A stretch of DNA of 37,408 nt from Clostridia bacterium (lineage in GTDB: Bacteria; Bacillota; Clostridia; Peptostreptococcales; Acidaminobacteraceae): assembly GCA_016937975.1 (NCBI GenBank), contig JAFGVN010000112.1:1-37408 (forward strand). Direction: 5' to 3'. The notes beneath the pieces are model-generated. The model had not been told where the DNA came from and did not search any database. It saw nothing but the letters and a program-made list of their open reading frames with translations. The translations under genes were made by a program, and so were the position numbers. Shown here piece by piece: positions 1 to 9,979 of this stretch; position 1 is the first letter of the stretch; each line of letters opens with the position of its first letter.

Positions 1-64
1 ACTTTATATGTACAAACTATTACATATTTATTAACAAACTTCTTTTTTTGTACTTTTTTTTTAT

Positions 65-3000
65 TTATAGATGAACCTGAATACTTTTCTCTTTAAAGAA
101 AGAATATATAAAACTTTCTTTCACTTTTTTACCAGTCAAACTCTCTAATGCCATTTTATACAAACCAAGCTGTTCCTTATATCTTTCTTCAAGAATCTGA
201 TCCTCACCATAAATATAATCGGTTTTATAATCAATCAGTACAATACCATCGTCTTCTTCAAAATAACAGTCAATTATACCTTGCAGCAATACAGAATCAT
301 GACTTTCACTTTCTAAAAGGTCCTTTAATTCTCTTTTCAGAACAAAAGGCTTCTCTACATAAACATGAATAGCGTTAGTATACCGTACCCCCAATGAAGA
401 AGAGAAAAATCCTTTTATTTTATTTTCATCAATATACTTGAGCTCATCTTCTTGTATCATATCCAAATCCACAAGTTCTTGAATTTGTCTTGAAATCTCT
501 TGCGACCTATGTCGATCCATTTTTTGCATCACATAATGCATTAAAGTTCCAATTTCAGCACGACTTTTCTTTTGTTCTTCAGCTAAGAAGCTAGGAATCT
601 TATTGAGTTCTTCCCTTTTGTACAGCATTTCAGAAACATCTTTGCTTTTCATCTTTTTCAAATCTGATACAGATAGTTTAGATGGAAGATATGTTGCTAT
701 TTCAAATGGATATGAATACCCAAAAGCTTGGTTTAAAAGATCTGTTGTTTCTGGACAAATTTCACTTTTAGCAGTTTTCATTCTTCCTTCTAAGGTTAAA
801 GACATATGATTTTTTTCCAACACAAGCTCGTTTTTATCTATAAGATCAAACCGCCATTTCGTTTCATGACTGCTTAAACCTGCATAAGGTTTTTCTGCTA
901 GATCCCATAATTTGCTAAAGGCTGGATGTTTCGAAAGAATTGACATGGTCCAATCCAAATAGGATTGACCTGCCATAAGATGGATTTTACGATCACCTCT
1001 TGTCCATTTTTTACTTGCACTCATTAAATCTTTTACATTACCTACCAAAATTAATTTATCTACTGCACGGGTCAAAGCTACATAAAGTACACGCATTTCT
1101 TCTGCAAGGCTTTCATATTTTATAGCATGTTTTATCAGCTTTTTAGGTAAAGTATCACAATATATTCGATTCACTGGATCAACCCATTTCGGACCGATAC
1201 CAATGTGTTTGTGGAGCAAAATATCCTGATAGGCATCTCTTAAGTTAAATTTCTTACCCATACCTGCTACATAAACAACAGGGAATTCTAATCCTTTGGA
1301 TTTATGAATCGTCATAATTCTTACAACATTTTCATTTTCACCGATAATCTTCGCAGTTCCCATTTCAGTATTGGATAATTTCATCTTGTCAATAAGCTGC
1401 AGGAATCCAAACAATCTTCTGGTTTGACCATATTGGCCTGCACGGTCAATAAGAAGCCTTAAGTTCCCTTGTCTACTTTTTCCACCTGGCATAGCACCAA
1501 CATATTGATAATAACCAGTATCAATCATTATATGCCATAAAACCTCATCCAGATCTTCAAATAGTAGTTTTCTACGCCACTTGTTTAAGTCTGATGTAAA
1601 GGAACAGATTTTATTGTAGGTTGCATCTTCATGACGATAAGCCTCTATGGCTTCATAATAGCATCCCTCAGGATGATTCATCCTAATGGACATAATTTCA
1701 TCTATCGTGAAATCAAAAATAGGAGACCGTAAAACTGTTAGTAGTGGTATGTCTTGTTTGGGGTTATCAACGATTTTTAATAAATCAACAAACATCTTTA
1801 TTTCAAGGGTATCAAAGTAACCACTTTGACTATCCGCAAATAATGGAATTCCTTCATTCATGAATACATCTGCAAAGACAGGTGCCCAATTTGAAGCAGC
1901 ACGCATGAGTATCACCATATGTTTATAATCCAATGGAAAATAACTATCCTTCTTTCGATTATAACTTGGTTTATTGAGTAATGATTTTATGTGCTTCGCA
2001 ATGGTCATTGCTTCTAATTCTGCGTTGGAAAGTTCCAGCACTAAATCATCCTCAATCTTGGTTTCTATCAGTTTTACTTCAATACTAGGATCCTCTATTT
2101 CTCCGAATTCCAACCCTGGATATAACCTTGCATCTTCATCATAAGTCATCTCTCCAAATTCCCGCGACATCAAAGACTCAAATATAAAGTTGATGCCCTC
2201 TAGTATTTCACGTCTACTTCTGAAGTTTTTCTTCAAATCTATTCTTCGATCTAAAAAACCATCTTCCTTTTTATAGCGATTGTACTTTTCCATGAATAAT
2301 GATGGATCTGCCAATCTGAATCGATAAATACTCTGTTTAACATCGCCAACAAGAAACACGTTGTTCTTAGACTTAATGGCATTAATTAATGTTTCCTGTA
2401 CAAGGTTTGAATCTTGATATTCATCTAAGAAAATATATTTGAATTTATTTTGATAATAAGATTTTACAGTTTCAAAGGTTAAAGCCTTCAAAGCCATATG
2501 CTCTAAATCATTGAAATCAACAACATTCAATTCTTCCTTTAATAGCTGATAATGCCTCTGAAATTGGGAAACCAATTGATACAAAACTCTCATCATTTCT
2601 TGAGAAGCCATCAAATCTGAGATGTAATCCTCTAAACTTTTATTGGCAAAAAAGCTTTGTAAATCTTTAATGATATTTTTATATTGTTCTCTTAGTGTTT
2701 TAACTTCGTCTATGAGTACACTATCGATTTCTTCAGCACGGTCTTTTTTAATACGTCCGATATTCGGATGAGACAATCCCGAGAGACTATCTAAAAAAGC
2801 ATCTAAAGAAACATTGATACCCTCTTGAAGTAAGTCAACGTGGTTCATATCTTGAAGTATGGCATCACGATATTCCAATGGACCATCTGAACTTTCTGTC
2901 ATTATAAGGCAATCTTCAAGGAGCTCTTTTAAGCCAGTCATATGAAATACAACATATTCCTTTAACAACCCATAATAAAACGCCCTATGATTCATTAATT

Positions 3001-3577
3001 CAATTGATTGATCTAGCCATTTCAAAGGTTCTGGTTGACTTTGAATAAAATGATACACATCCAAGATTAATTTGATAATTTTTTCATCTGAACGATTGTC
3101 ACTAAAAGATTCCACAAAGGTAATAAAGTCTTCTGAGCTTGATTCATAACGACTTTCCAAAGTCATTTCAACAGCCTCATTCATCAAGAGATTTAAATCA
3201 ACAGTATCACCAACCTTAAAACCTGGATCTAAATCAATCATATGAGCATTGTTTCTAATCACTTGAATACAAAAAGAATGCAAAGTCATAATATATGCAT
3301 TTTGGACTTTATTGACCTGTTCTCTTAGGAAAGAATTTTCTTCATGTTCCAAAGCCTGATACAAAGCTTCGACAATACGCTCTCTCATCTCACTTGCAGC
3401 TGCATTTGTAAAGGTTACAATCAGCATTTCATCTATGGAAATGCCATCCTGTATAACCAGTTGAATAATTCGTTCTACAAGGACTGCAGTTTTACCTGAC
3501 CCGGCAGCAGCAGAAACCAATAAATTTGAATGTCTTGCTTCAATTGCTTCACGTTGATCATTCGTCCACTGAGCCAT
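65..3577 (-). CDS. addA: ATP-dependent helicase/nuclease subunit A (AddA)
   Basis: This is the UvrD-like helicase and RecB-type nuclease subunit of AddAB, which resects double-strand breaks for RecA loading. At 1170 residues it is close to the usual AddA length. Visible motifs: Walker A AAGSGKT at about residues 24-30, Walker B FLDEYQDSN, motif III GDVKQSIYRFRLADP, motif V MTIHKSKGLEFPVVYVAG and motif VI LYVALTRAVDKL. The C-terminal nuclease centre reads GIIDCYF then VLIDYKTDY, with the Asp and the D-x-K Lys in place, so both helicase and nuclease should be active. Its start lies inside the 3' end of addB (20-bp overlap), so the two are translationally coupled. No clear terminator is seen in the 64 bases after the stop. 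Confidence 0.97.
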   Translation of the reverse strand: MAQWTNDQREAIEARHSNLLVSAAAGSGKTAVLVERIIQLVIQDGISIDEMLIVTFTNAAASEMRERIVEALYQALEHEENSFLREQVNKVQNAYIMTLHSFCIQVIRNNAHMIDLDPGFKVGDTVDLNLLMNEAVEMTLESRYESSSEDFITFVESFSDNRSDEKIIKLILDVYHFIQSQPEPLKWLDQSIELMNHRAFYYGLLKEYVVFHMTGLKELLEDCLIMTESSDGPLEYRDAILQDMNHVDLLQEGINVSLDAFLDSLSGLSHPNIGRIKKDRAEEIDSVLIDEVKTLREQYKNIIKDLQSFFANKSLEDYISDLMASQEMMRVLYQLVSQFQRHYQLLKEELNVVDFNDLEHMALKALTFETVKSYYQNKFKYIFLDEYQDSNLVQETLINAIKSKNNVFLVGDVKQSIYRFRLADPSLFMEKYNRYKKEDGFLDRRIDLKKNFRSRREILEGINFIFESLMSREFGEMTYDEDARLYPGLEFGEIEDPSIEVKLIETKIEDDLVLELSNAELEAMTIAKHIKSLLNKPSYNRKKDSYFPLDYKHMVILMRAASNWAPVFADVFMNEGIPLFADSQSGYFDTLEIKMFVDLLKIVDNPKQDIPLLTVLRSPIFDFTIDEIMSIRMNHPEGCYYEAIEAYRHEDATYNKICSFTSDLNKWRRKLLFEDLDEVLWHIMIDTGYYQYVGAMPGGKSRQGNLRLLIDRAGQYGQTRRLFGFLQLIDKMKLSNTEMGTAKIIGENENVVRIMTIHKSKGLEFPVVYVAGMGKKFNLRDAYQDILLHKHIGIGPKWVDPVNRIYCDTLPKKLIKHAIKYESLAEEMRVLYVALTRAVDKLILVGNVKDLMSASKKWTRGDRKIHLMAGQSYLDWTMSILSKHPAFSKLWDLAEKPYAGLSSHETKWRFDLIDKNELVLEKNHMSLTLEGRMKTAKSEICPETTDLLNQAFGYSYPFEIATYLPSKLSVSDLKKMKSKDVSEMLYKREELNKIPSFLAEEQKKSRAEIGTLMHYVMQKMDRHRSQEISRQIQELVDLDMIQEDELKYIDENKIKGFFSSSLGVRYTNAIHVYVEKPFVLKRELKDLLESESHDSVLLQGIIDCYFEEDDGIVLIDYKTDYIYGEDQILEERYKEQLGLYKMALESLTGKKVKESFIYSFFKEKSIQVHL

Positions 3578-6500
3578 TTTTATTTTCCTTTCTGACTAAA
3601 TTCAAAACATCCTCATCCTTAAGACTATCGATATTTTCGTAGTTGTTGCCAAATGCTGTTTCAAATTGACATATACTGCTGTACTGACAATATTGACAAG
3701 CTGTTTTTGCACTTTGTTTAATCGGTTTGATCTCAGTTTTACCCTCGTGTATTTCAACGCCTAAATTTGCTATAATCAGTTTCACATGATCCATTAAACC
3801 AAGGAAACTTTCATAATCAGCCGTTTTCGAGCGACTACTCAAAGAATCATCTTTTTTCAATTCAACAGGAATAATATCTGATTTTTTACTTTCAAGAATA
3901 TTTTCATCCATCGCTTTAATAATCTTAATGTTTTCCAACAATAAACCATCCATCTTTAAGAGTTTAAGAATTTCCTCGTCAGATAGGGTATTTCTGTTTA
4001 ATTCCATTTCAACCATAGGATCATCTATTTTGAAATAGAAGACCCCTGCAGGATACAAAACATCCTGTCTAAAATATTCACTGTTCTCTAAAATCGCGTT
4101 TAAATAGACAATCAGCTGAAGTTGAAGACCTTGATAGACTTCAGACAAGCTAAATTTTTGGCTTCCTGATTTATAATCGATTACCTTAACATACCACTTA
4201 TGGTTTTCCTCATATAAATCTATTCTGTCAATACGACCTTCAAGAAGGAGTCTTTCATGATTGTTTAATTCAATGACAATAGGCGGCACTGAAAATTGAA
4301 CACGATTTGAAGAAAAGATAATTTCATGTGCATAGGGTTTAAATTGCCCTGCTCTTACTTGTAACACTAAAGTCCAAGCTGCTCTTTTACTCACTCTTTT
4401 TAACTTCTGAATCATATAGCTGTAACGATATGAAGACTCAAAGATTTTATAACCATAATCCATGACTAAACGATCTACAATCTCATCTATAATTTCAAAG
4501 AGATTACTTTTTTCTATTTTATGCCACTCTAGATTTCTGTTTTTCATTTCTCCATCAAACTCTTCCAAAGTTTGATGCAATAACGACCCTATATCCGGCA
4601 TTTTCAATTCATAAGATTTTCGTTCTTTTGGTCTTAAACCATAGTGTACAAAGTGAGAAAACGGACATCTTCTATAACGTTCTAATCGAGAAACACTTGC
4701 TTTTAAAGGTAAATTGAATAACACTTCTGCTTTGTTTTTTGGTATAGCAGAAACTTGGTTATCATAGTCAAAAGCAGTCTCTAATCTTTCAATTTGTTCT
4801 TTCAAAGCATCATGATGGTAATAATAACTTAAGACTTTAAACCAATCCTCATCAATGGGTTGATCATCTTTATAATATCTCAATTGCTCTGTTAATTTTT
4901 TCAAATGATTCATTGGATGGTAGGCTTTCTTTGGATGAGAAAGATCCTTCAAATGCCCTTTTACTTGCAATTTTGGATATAATTTTTTAAATCGATCCAC
5001 ATAAATGGAAGGTCTCAAAGCCTTACCTTCCAAGTCTGACAAAGCATAGGTGACATGTAAATATGATGTCGCCTTTGAAAATGCCACATAAGTGGAGAAT
5101 CTGTCTCTTGAGGTAATGGCGCTTCCATCTGTTTCAAGATCCAAACCTAAGGTTTTTAGATACTTTTTTTCGTCATCTAGTAGCAGTCCTTCATCAGCGT
5201 ATTTTTTAGGCATTACACCATCATTTAAGCCAATGACAAACAATGCTTTTACTTTCTTAGTCTTTGACCTTTCAATACTACCAATTACAACTTGGTCTAA
5301 AGTAGGAGGAATTAATCCCAACTGCAACTCTGAAAAACCAGCTTCCAGAATCCTCAAGAAACCCTTTATATCTTTTTTGTCTTCACCTTCCAATTCCACC
5401 AATTGATCTAGAATCTCAATAATTTTATTCCATATTTGAGCGGTTTCTTGGGCTTTATCCATTAAATGATCTCGCGTTAATGCTTCAATCCACTGTTCTA
5501 GTTTCTCTGGGATTTTCATTTCAATGAGATGTTGAAAAAGAACGGCGACATACGCCTTCACCGTTTTAGCATGCTTAATGGCTTCTTGGAAAGCAAAAAG
5601 TGGTTCAATCAGTTTTACCTTTTCTTCATTTAAACGCTCATCTATTAGAGGTTCCAACCATTTCTTACCTCTTAGTCCATATTGAATGGCATGGTTTTCA
5701 AGTTCAAACCCTGCTACTTCTTCAAGATCCGTTAATTGAGTCTTAACGATTTTAAATACATCTTCATACTTAAATCCACTATGCACAGCGGATAACAAGG
5801 ACAAAATGTATTGAATTAAAGGATGGGTTATCACTGAGATTTTATCATCTATAAAATAAGGAATTTGATATTCACTGAATACACGTTTAATAACAGGTGA
5901 ATAAATTTCAATGCCTCCTGTCACAATACCTATATCACTATATCGAAAATTTTCATTTCTAATCAGATCCAATATTTTTTCTGAAACCAAGGCGATTTCG
6001 TCATAATAATTATTCACAACATGCATTTCAACGGCATTAGGCTCTTTGGGATAAGGCGCAAAGGGATACTCAAAAAATGATCTTTCGAGCCATTGAAGTT
6101 CGTTATTGGCATGATCTTTTTTAAGTAAAATTTCAGTTTTGGGTAGTTGTAAATTGTCTCTTATGGCTTCCAATTTTTTATAGGTATTTTCAACAGGTTT
6201 GAAAAGGTCACTTGTTTCAGTTGGTATATAGGTTAAAGAAACATATAACTTTTCAACAATCTTCAACATTTCTTCTATTAGCTGATATTCTGACTGTGAA
6301 TAACTGTCAAATCCATCTAAATAAACCACAGCATCTTTCAACAATGTGGATTTGTTGATTCTATCAAGAATAAGTCTTAAGCGATCTTCTTCATCAAAAT
6401 AACCTTTTTCCATAAAAGCATTGTAATAGGATAAGATTTTATGTAAATCTGATAACTTTCTATGTACAAGCTGATCACCAATAAAATTCTGAGACAAAAT

Positions 6501-6899
6501 TATCTCATCTGCTCCTACTCGCTTCATTTCACCAATCAAAGAAGACAGTTTATCTACAAAGCCCTGTTTCTGAGAGATTTGACTATAAACCTGTAGTTCT
6601 TCAGACTTCTGGTCAAGAATGCTTCTGAGAACCATTGCCTTACCCATATTGTTTATTTCAACAACATTTAACGGTCCAGTCTCTTCAATGATTTTAAAGC
6701 ACAATCGATTAAAACTCATTACTTCAACATCTATAATGCCAAAAGAATTGAGATCTTCAATAAGTTCAATTTCTGCCTGTAAAGTATATTGTTCTGGAAC
6801 AATGAGCAGTTGTTTTTTAACTCCCATTTCTGACTTTATGTTGTCATGGACAAAGCGACTCTTGCCTGAACCTGTACGACCTAATATGTAATGTATCAT
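3558..6899 (-). CDS. addB: ATP-dependent helicase/nuclease subunit B (AddB)
   Basis: This is the partner of AddA in the AddAB recombination complex, 1113 residues. A Walker A GRTGSGKS sits at residues 7-14. The C-terminal half carries a RecB-like nuclease domain with GRIDRIDLY and VIDYKSGSQKFSL. The cysteines expected to hold the AddB iron-sulfur cluster are present: one in RCPFSHF (Cys745) and a CQYCQYSSIC cluster at about 1068, 1071 and 1077. The ATG has a clear AGGAG site in GATAGGAGAG. It is the first gene of the addBA operon, and its stop lies beyond the addA start. The family is well known and nothing key appears lost. Confidence 0.96.
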   Translation of the reverse strand: MIHYILGRTGSGKSRFVHDNIKSEMGVKKQLLIVPEQYTLQAEIELIEDLNSFGIIDVEVMSFNRLCFKIIEETGPLNVVEINNMGKAMVLRSILDQKSEELQVYSQISQKQGFVDKLSSLIGEMKRVGADEIILSQNFIGDQLVHRKLSDLHKILSYYNAFMEKGYFDEEDRLRLILDRINKSTLLKDAVVYLDGFDSYSQSEYQLIEEMLKIVEKLYVSLTYIPTETSDLFKPVENTYKKLEAIRDNLQLPKTEILLKKDHANNELQWLERSFFEYPFAPYPKEPNAVEMHVVNNYYDEIALVSEKILDLIRNENFRYSDIGIVTGGIEIYSPVIKRVFSEYQIPYFIDDKISVITHPLIQYILSLLSAVHSGFKYEDVFKIVKTQLTDLEEVAGFELENHAIQYGLRGKKWLEPLIDERLNEEKVKLIEPLFAFQEAIKHAKTVKAYVAVLFQHLIEMKIPEKLEQWIEALTRDHLMDKAQETAQIWNKIIEILDQLVELEGEDKKDIKGFLRILEAGFSELQLGLIPPTLDQVVIGSIERSKTKKVKALFVIGLNDGVMPKKYADEGLLLDDEKKYLKTLGLDLETDGSAITSRDRFSTYVAFSKATSYLHVTYALSDLEGKALRPSIYVDRFKKLYPKLQVKGHLKDLSHPKKAYHPMNHLKKLTEQLRYYKDDQPIDEDWFKVLSYYYHHDALKEQIERLETAFDYDNQVSAIPKNKAEVLFNLPLKASVSRLERYRRCPFSHFVHYGLRPKERKSYELKMPDIGSLLHQTLEEFDGEMKNRNLEWHKIEKSNLFEIIDEIVDRLVMDYGYKIFESSYRYSYMIQKLKRVSKRAAWTLVLQVRAGQFKPYAHEIIFSSNRVQFSVPPIVIELNNHERLLLEGRIDRIDLYEENHKWYVKVIDYKSGSQKFSLSEVYQGLQLQLIVYLNAILENSEYFRQDVLYPAGVFYFKIDDPMVEMELNRNTLSDEEILKLLKMDGLLLENIKIIKAMDENILESKKSDIIPVELKKDDSLSSRSKTADYESFLGLMDHVKLIIANLGVEIHEGKTEIKPIKQSAKTACQYCQYSSICQFETAFGNNYENIDSLKDEDVLNLVRKENKNGSVDE

Positions 6900-6921
6900 A
6901 AACTCTCCTATCTGCTATTCT

Positions 6922-6930
6922 ATTATAGCA
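6922..6930 (-). promoter_or_regulatory. Extended -10 promoter for addBA
   Basis: Read on the minus strand this is TGCTATAAT, a perfect extended -10 element, 23 bases upstream of the addB ATG. No good -35 hexamer is seen at 17 bp, as is usual for extended -10 promoters. Confidence 0.6.
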
Positions 6931-6967
6931 AATAATTGTAATTGAACTCTAGTGCATCTCTTCAATG

Positions 6968-7003
6968 AAGGGAAAAATAAAACAGGATCTTTTGATCCTG
7001 TTA
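6968..7003 (-). terminator. Intrinsic terminator after the stator-like pair
   Basis: A stem AACAGGATC/GATCCTGTT with a four-base loop is followed on the minus strand by a TTTTATTTTT run. The stem overlaps the TAA of the MotB-like gene. It separates that pair from addBA, which has its own promoter. Confidence 0.85.
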
Positions 7004-7960
7004 TTCTAAACCTTGTAAAGAGTCCTTTAGGTAATTATCAATGACATTTTGTATATTGCTATCTTTTAAAATGATAGAAATTTCAATACGACGATTTTTA
7101 GCATAGGCTGCCTGAGAAGTGCCCATATCAAGTGGTCTGAATTCGGAATAACCACTCGCTGCAAAGTATCTACCATACTCATCTTCAAGATTTGGATTTG
7201 CTCTCATCATGTAATTGACAACACTGTAAGCTCTTGCTGCAGAAAGTTCTCGATTATATTCAGCATCTGCTCTTTCATCGGTATGTCCTTGAATATTTAT
7301 AGCATCTATATTATTTCTGATGTTATCATCATCTAATACATTTTCAAACGCATAAGCCAAGTTTTCCAATAAAGCTTTACCTGACTCTTTAATATCTGAT
7401 GAATCGGTATCAAATACAAGACTTTCATTGATAACAATATTACCATTGTCTCCAATTGTAACGAGTGGTTCACCTGATGCATTATAAGTTCCCAGTTCAT
7501 TTTCTATAGATTCTTTTACTTTATTTAAAACATCTACTCTTAATAGCGCTACCCCTTCAAGTTTCGCTCTTAAATCTGCCAATTCTTCATTGGATTGCTC
7601 TATAACCATTCTTTGATCTTCAATAGCTTCTTGGGCAAGTTTTAGGTCATTTTGTCCTGCTTCTAACTTTTCGTTGAGTAATTTCAATTCTAATAGATTA
7701 CTTTCAATTTCCAGTTTGCTCACAGAAAGATCTTTTTCTGTATCTTGTAACGATTCCTTTTGTTCATTTAAAGTGATTTCAGTGTCCGCCAATTGATCTT
7801 TAAGTGCTGAAAGCGTTTTCATGGTAACTATTTTTTCCATGTAAAATACCAATACCAAAAAGAATAGAATCAAAACAACGGTGGAAATCATATCTGTAAA
7901 TGCTGGCCAAAAGTTTTCAGGCTCTTCCTTATGTCTTTCTCTTCTACGTCTTAATTTCAT
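7001..7960 (-). CDS. MotB/OmpA-domain stator-like membrane protein
   Basis: This 319-residue protein has the plan of a MotB/ZorB-type stator subunit. A basic cytoplasmic N-terminus leads into one membrane segment, about residues 20-43, preceded by WPAFTDM. The Asp at about 23 is in the position of the proton-carrying residue of MotB. A Glu/Leu-rich coiled coil follows (about 45-135), then an OmpA-like peptidoglycan-binding domain (about 175-305) with INIQGHTDERA and NRRIEISI. It lies 8 bases after the MotA-like gene and is clearly its partner. No flagellar or Tol gene is in the window, so the role is open: an envelope-linked ion-driven device by family logic, with the substrate or effector unknown. 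Confidence 0.85.
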   Translation of the reverse strand: MKLRRRRERHKEEPENFWPAFTDMISTVVLILFFLVLVFYMEKIVTMKTLSALKDQLADTEITLNEQKESLQDTEKDLSVSKLEIESNLLELKLLNEKLEAGQNDLKLAQEAIEDQRMVIEQSNEELADLRAKLEGVALLRVDVLNKVKESIENELGTYNASGEPLVTIGDNGNIVINESLVFDTDSSDIKESGKALLENLAYAFENVLDDDNIRNNIDAINIQGHTDERADAEYNRELSAARAYSVVNYMMRANPNLEDEYGRYFAASGYSEFRPLDMGTSQAAYAKNRRIEISIILKDSNIQNVIDNYLKDSLQGLE

Positions 7961-7968
7961 CCCATCAC

Positions 7969-8961
7969 CTACCGTTCTTGCAAGCGTTCAAGGGTTTGAT
8001 TGAGTTTATCGACTTGATCCTGTCCCTGTTTAATTTCAGAAACATTCTTTTCCATTTCTTCACTGAAATTTTCAAACCCAATGGCCAATCTTTGTATATT
8101 CGATCTTAAATGATGATTGAATTCTGTAAAATCTCTAATGTTGTCAGAAAATTGATTTAAGGAATGATCAAATCGAACTACAGAACTCTTCAAAGATTCT
8201 GCCGTTAAAACCATATCACTGGTGGCTTGAGACATTTTAGTCGTAATTTCATCTGTTACATTACGTAGACTTGTTGTCAAAGTTTCATTAAAACGATCAA
8301 AACTTAAGGATAATGCCGTATTGCCTTGGGCATCCACCGGTCCAAGTCCGTTATTGGATAACATTAAATTATTGTCTAAAAACTCCTCTATGTGAATGAC
8401 CAAGTTCTCCTTTGAATCTAGAAGACCAAAAGCAATATTCATAATATTCGTTAGAATAGAAGCGCCAATACCAAACATAGAGGTTACAAAAGCAACAGAC
8501 ATACCCGTTATTGAACTAATTAAACCCTCTGTAATGGTTTCAACACCAACAATTTGTTGTGTATCTGAAAGCATTTTCACCAATTCCTGAATAGATAGAA
8601 TCAAACCATAAAAGGTACCCAGTAAACCTAAAATAATCATCATGGAAACAGCTTTTTTAACAAATCTTTCGCCTAACGAAATTGCTTTCATGTGCTCAAA
8701 CATATTTTTCTCAATAATCGCTACCGTATTGATTTCTTCCACGTTATTGCTTAACGCCACATTAAAATCATCAACGATATCGTTCATCATACGATACTTG
8801 AACAACCTGTTTTTTCTGTTTTCTTTATCGTTAATATCTTTGATTAAATTGCCATAAGTTTTTCTGATTAAAATCGAAAAAATAAATGTGCAAAAGAATA
8901 ACACGATAATTAAACCAATAATTGAGAGTGCAATAATATTCATGTCGAAAATGGTATCCAT
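7969..8961 (-). CDS. MotA/TolQ/ExbB-like proton channel protein
   Basis: This 330-residue protein has three membrane segments, at about 8-32, 105-127 and 146-180. The last two hold the MotA/TolQ/ExbB signature (ILGLLGTFYGLILS and ITGMSVAFVTSMFGIGAS). After the third segment comes a ~150-residue hydrophilic, helix-prone tail. This is longer than in TolQ/ExbB and recalls ZorA-type channel proteins more than flagellar MotA, which has four segments. The ATG has an ideal TAAGGAGG site. It is first in a two-gene operon with the MotB/OmpA-like gene. The assembly is presumably a 5:2 ion-driven stator. What it drives cannot be told from the sequence. Confidence 0.85.
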   Translation of the reverse strand: MDTIFDMNIIALSIIGLIIVLFFCTFIFSILIRKTYGNLIKDINDKENRKNRLFKYRMMNDIVDDFNVALSNNVEEINTVAIIEKNMFEHMKAISLGERFVKKAVSMMIILGLLGTFYGLILSIQELVKMLSDTQQIVGVETITEGLISSITGMSVAFVTSMFGIGASILTNIMNIAFGLLDSKENLVIHIEEFLDNNLMLSNNGLGPVDAQGNTALSLSFDRFNETLTTSLRNVTDEITTKMSQATSDMVLTAESLKSSVVRFDHSLNQFSDNIRDFTEFNHHLRSNIQRLAIGFENFSEEMEKNVSEIKQGQDQVDKLNQTLERLQER

Positions 8962-9124
8962 AGTTTCCTCCTTAAAAAAGTTTCCCGTACTTTCATTTTA
9001 GTCAAATTCTCCAACAGATACAATGTAAACACACAATTGTAAAATAAGATTAATTTATACTTAACAAATAAATATTTTGTGAATAAATTCTCAAATAAAG
9101 GGTATATAAGAAAGGGAGGTAGGT

Positions 9125-9325
9125 ATGAGTTATAAAAGCGTATACGCCATTCCATTAAACCTCAATATATTCAAAAAAAATTATGAGTACTTTAATGGTA
9201 TTGGTAAAATGACCAAGGAAGAGTGTATCGATCGCTCCTTACTCATATCCGGTGTGCAGGTTGTTGACCACGAGGATTTTGAAGACTACATCGAAACACA
9301 TCAATTAAAAGATATATTTTTATAA
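9125..9325 (+). CDS. Small orphan protein, 66 residues
   Basis: I do not recognise this protein. It is a real gene candidate: a strong AGGGAGGT site lies 4 bases before the ATG, and a perfect terminator hairpin starts directly after the TAA. A weak TTAACA-17-TAAATT promoter can be drawn at 9061-9089. The product is soluble and mildly acidic, with no signal peptide, membrane segment or Cys pairs. The second half has a run of acidic and His residues (VVDHEDFEDYIETHQLKD). It is divergent from the stator pair and one of very few plus-strand genes here. Confidence 0.7.
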   Translation: MSYKSVYAIPLNLNIFKKNYEYFNGIGKMTKEECIDRSLLISGVQVVDHEDFEDYIETHQLKDIFL

Positions 9326-9326
9326 A

Positions 9327-9355
9327 AAAGCACTGCTAAGCAGTGCCTTTTTTTA
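9327..9355. terminator. Bidirectional terminator
   Basis: The stem GCACTGC/GCAGTGC with a TAA loop is flanked by an A run on the left and a T run on the right. It can therefore end both the plus-strand 66-residue gene and the minus-strand TPR lipoprotein gene, whose stop is at its edge. Confidence 0.85.
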
Positions 9356-9961
9356 CTTATTTTTTTTCATTTCTTCAATTAGAATTTCTAATTCTGGGGC
9401 ATAAACAATTTCCAATTGCTTTTCCAAGAATGCTATGGCTGCATCCACTTTACCTAGTTTATATTGACAATAGGCAATATATCTCACAACATCTACATTC
9501 ATGGGATGATTATTGTATAAATCTTCAAAGTATATTAAAGCATCCTCATACTCTTTTTTTTCTGTATGATAAACACCCAGACCAAATTTAGCATGAAAAT
9601 AATCTCCATCTAAGTCTAGTGCTTTATTATAAGCCAACTTAGCGTTTTCTTTTTCTCCTAAGTTAAAATAAGCATTCCCCAAGTTTGAATACTCTGCAGC
9701 CTTTTCTTTGCCTAAATTAACAGCTTCTTGAGCAGCTTCCAAAGCAGTCTGATATTCACCAATGGCATTATAACATACAGAGATGTTATTCCATGTGGTA
9801 TCATCTTCTTCGTGATCCACCAAGATTTCTTTTAAAAGATTTAAAGCTTCTGTATAGTTTCCTTGATTCATATAAGTAATTGCTTCTTTATTGGTTTTAT
9901 CCAAATCCGATTGGCAGCTGGTTAACAACAGCACCAACAGTATCAACAGTAATTTTTTCAT
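9353..9961 (-). CDS. TPR-repeat lipoprotein
   Basis: This 202-residue lipoprotein has a signal peptide ending in the lipobox LTSC (Cys16). The mature part is built of tandem tetratricopeptide repeats, seen as successive Y-x-x-A-L-x-x/A-x-x-L patterns such as GNYTEALNLLKE, GEYQTALEAAQEA and AYFNLGEKENAKLAY. It should sit on the outer face of the membrane as a protein-binding scaffold; no partner is evident. The gene is monocistronic, with its own promoter and an AGGAG site, and shares a terminator with the opposing small gene. Confidence 0.85.
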   Translation of the reverse strand: MKKLLLILLVLLLTSCQSDLDKTNKEAITYMNQGNYTEALNLLKEILVDHEEDDTTWNNISVCYNAIGEYQTALEAAQEAVNLGKEKAAEYSNLGNAYFNLGEKENAKLAYNKALDLDGDYFHAKFGLGVYHTEKKEYEDALIYFEDLYNNHPMNVDVVRYIAYCQYKLGKVDAAIAFLEKQLEIVYAPELEILIEEMKKNK

Positions 9962-9979
9962 AAGTCATCTCCTAAGCCT

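Noticed and set aside
7001-8961. Full Zorya defence system
   Set aside because: Only ZorA/ZorB-like parts are present. No ZorC, ZorD or ZorE candidate lies next to them, and AddAB is a regular repair complex.
8940-9155. 71-codon minus-strand frame upstream of the MotA-like gene
   Set aside because: It covers the promoter and ribosome-site region of the MotA-like gene and overlaps its start; composition is not protein-like.
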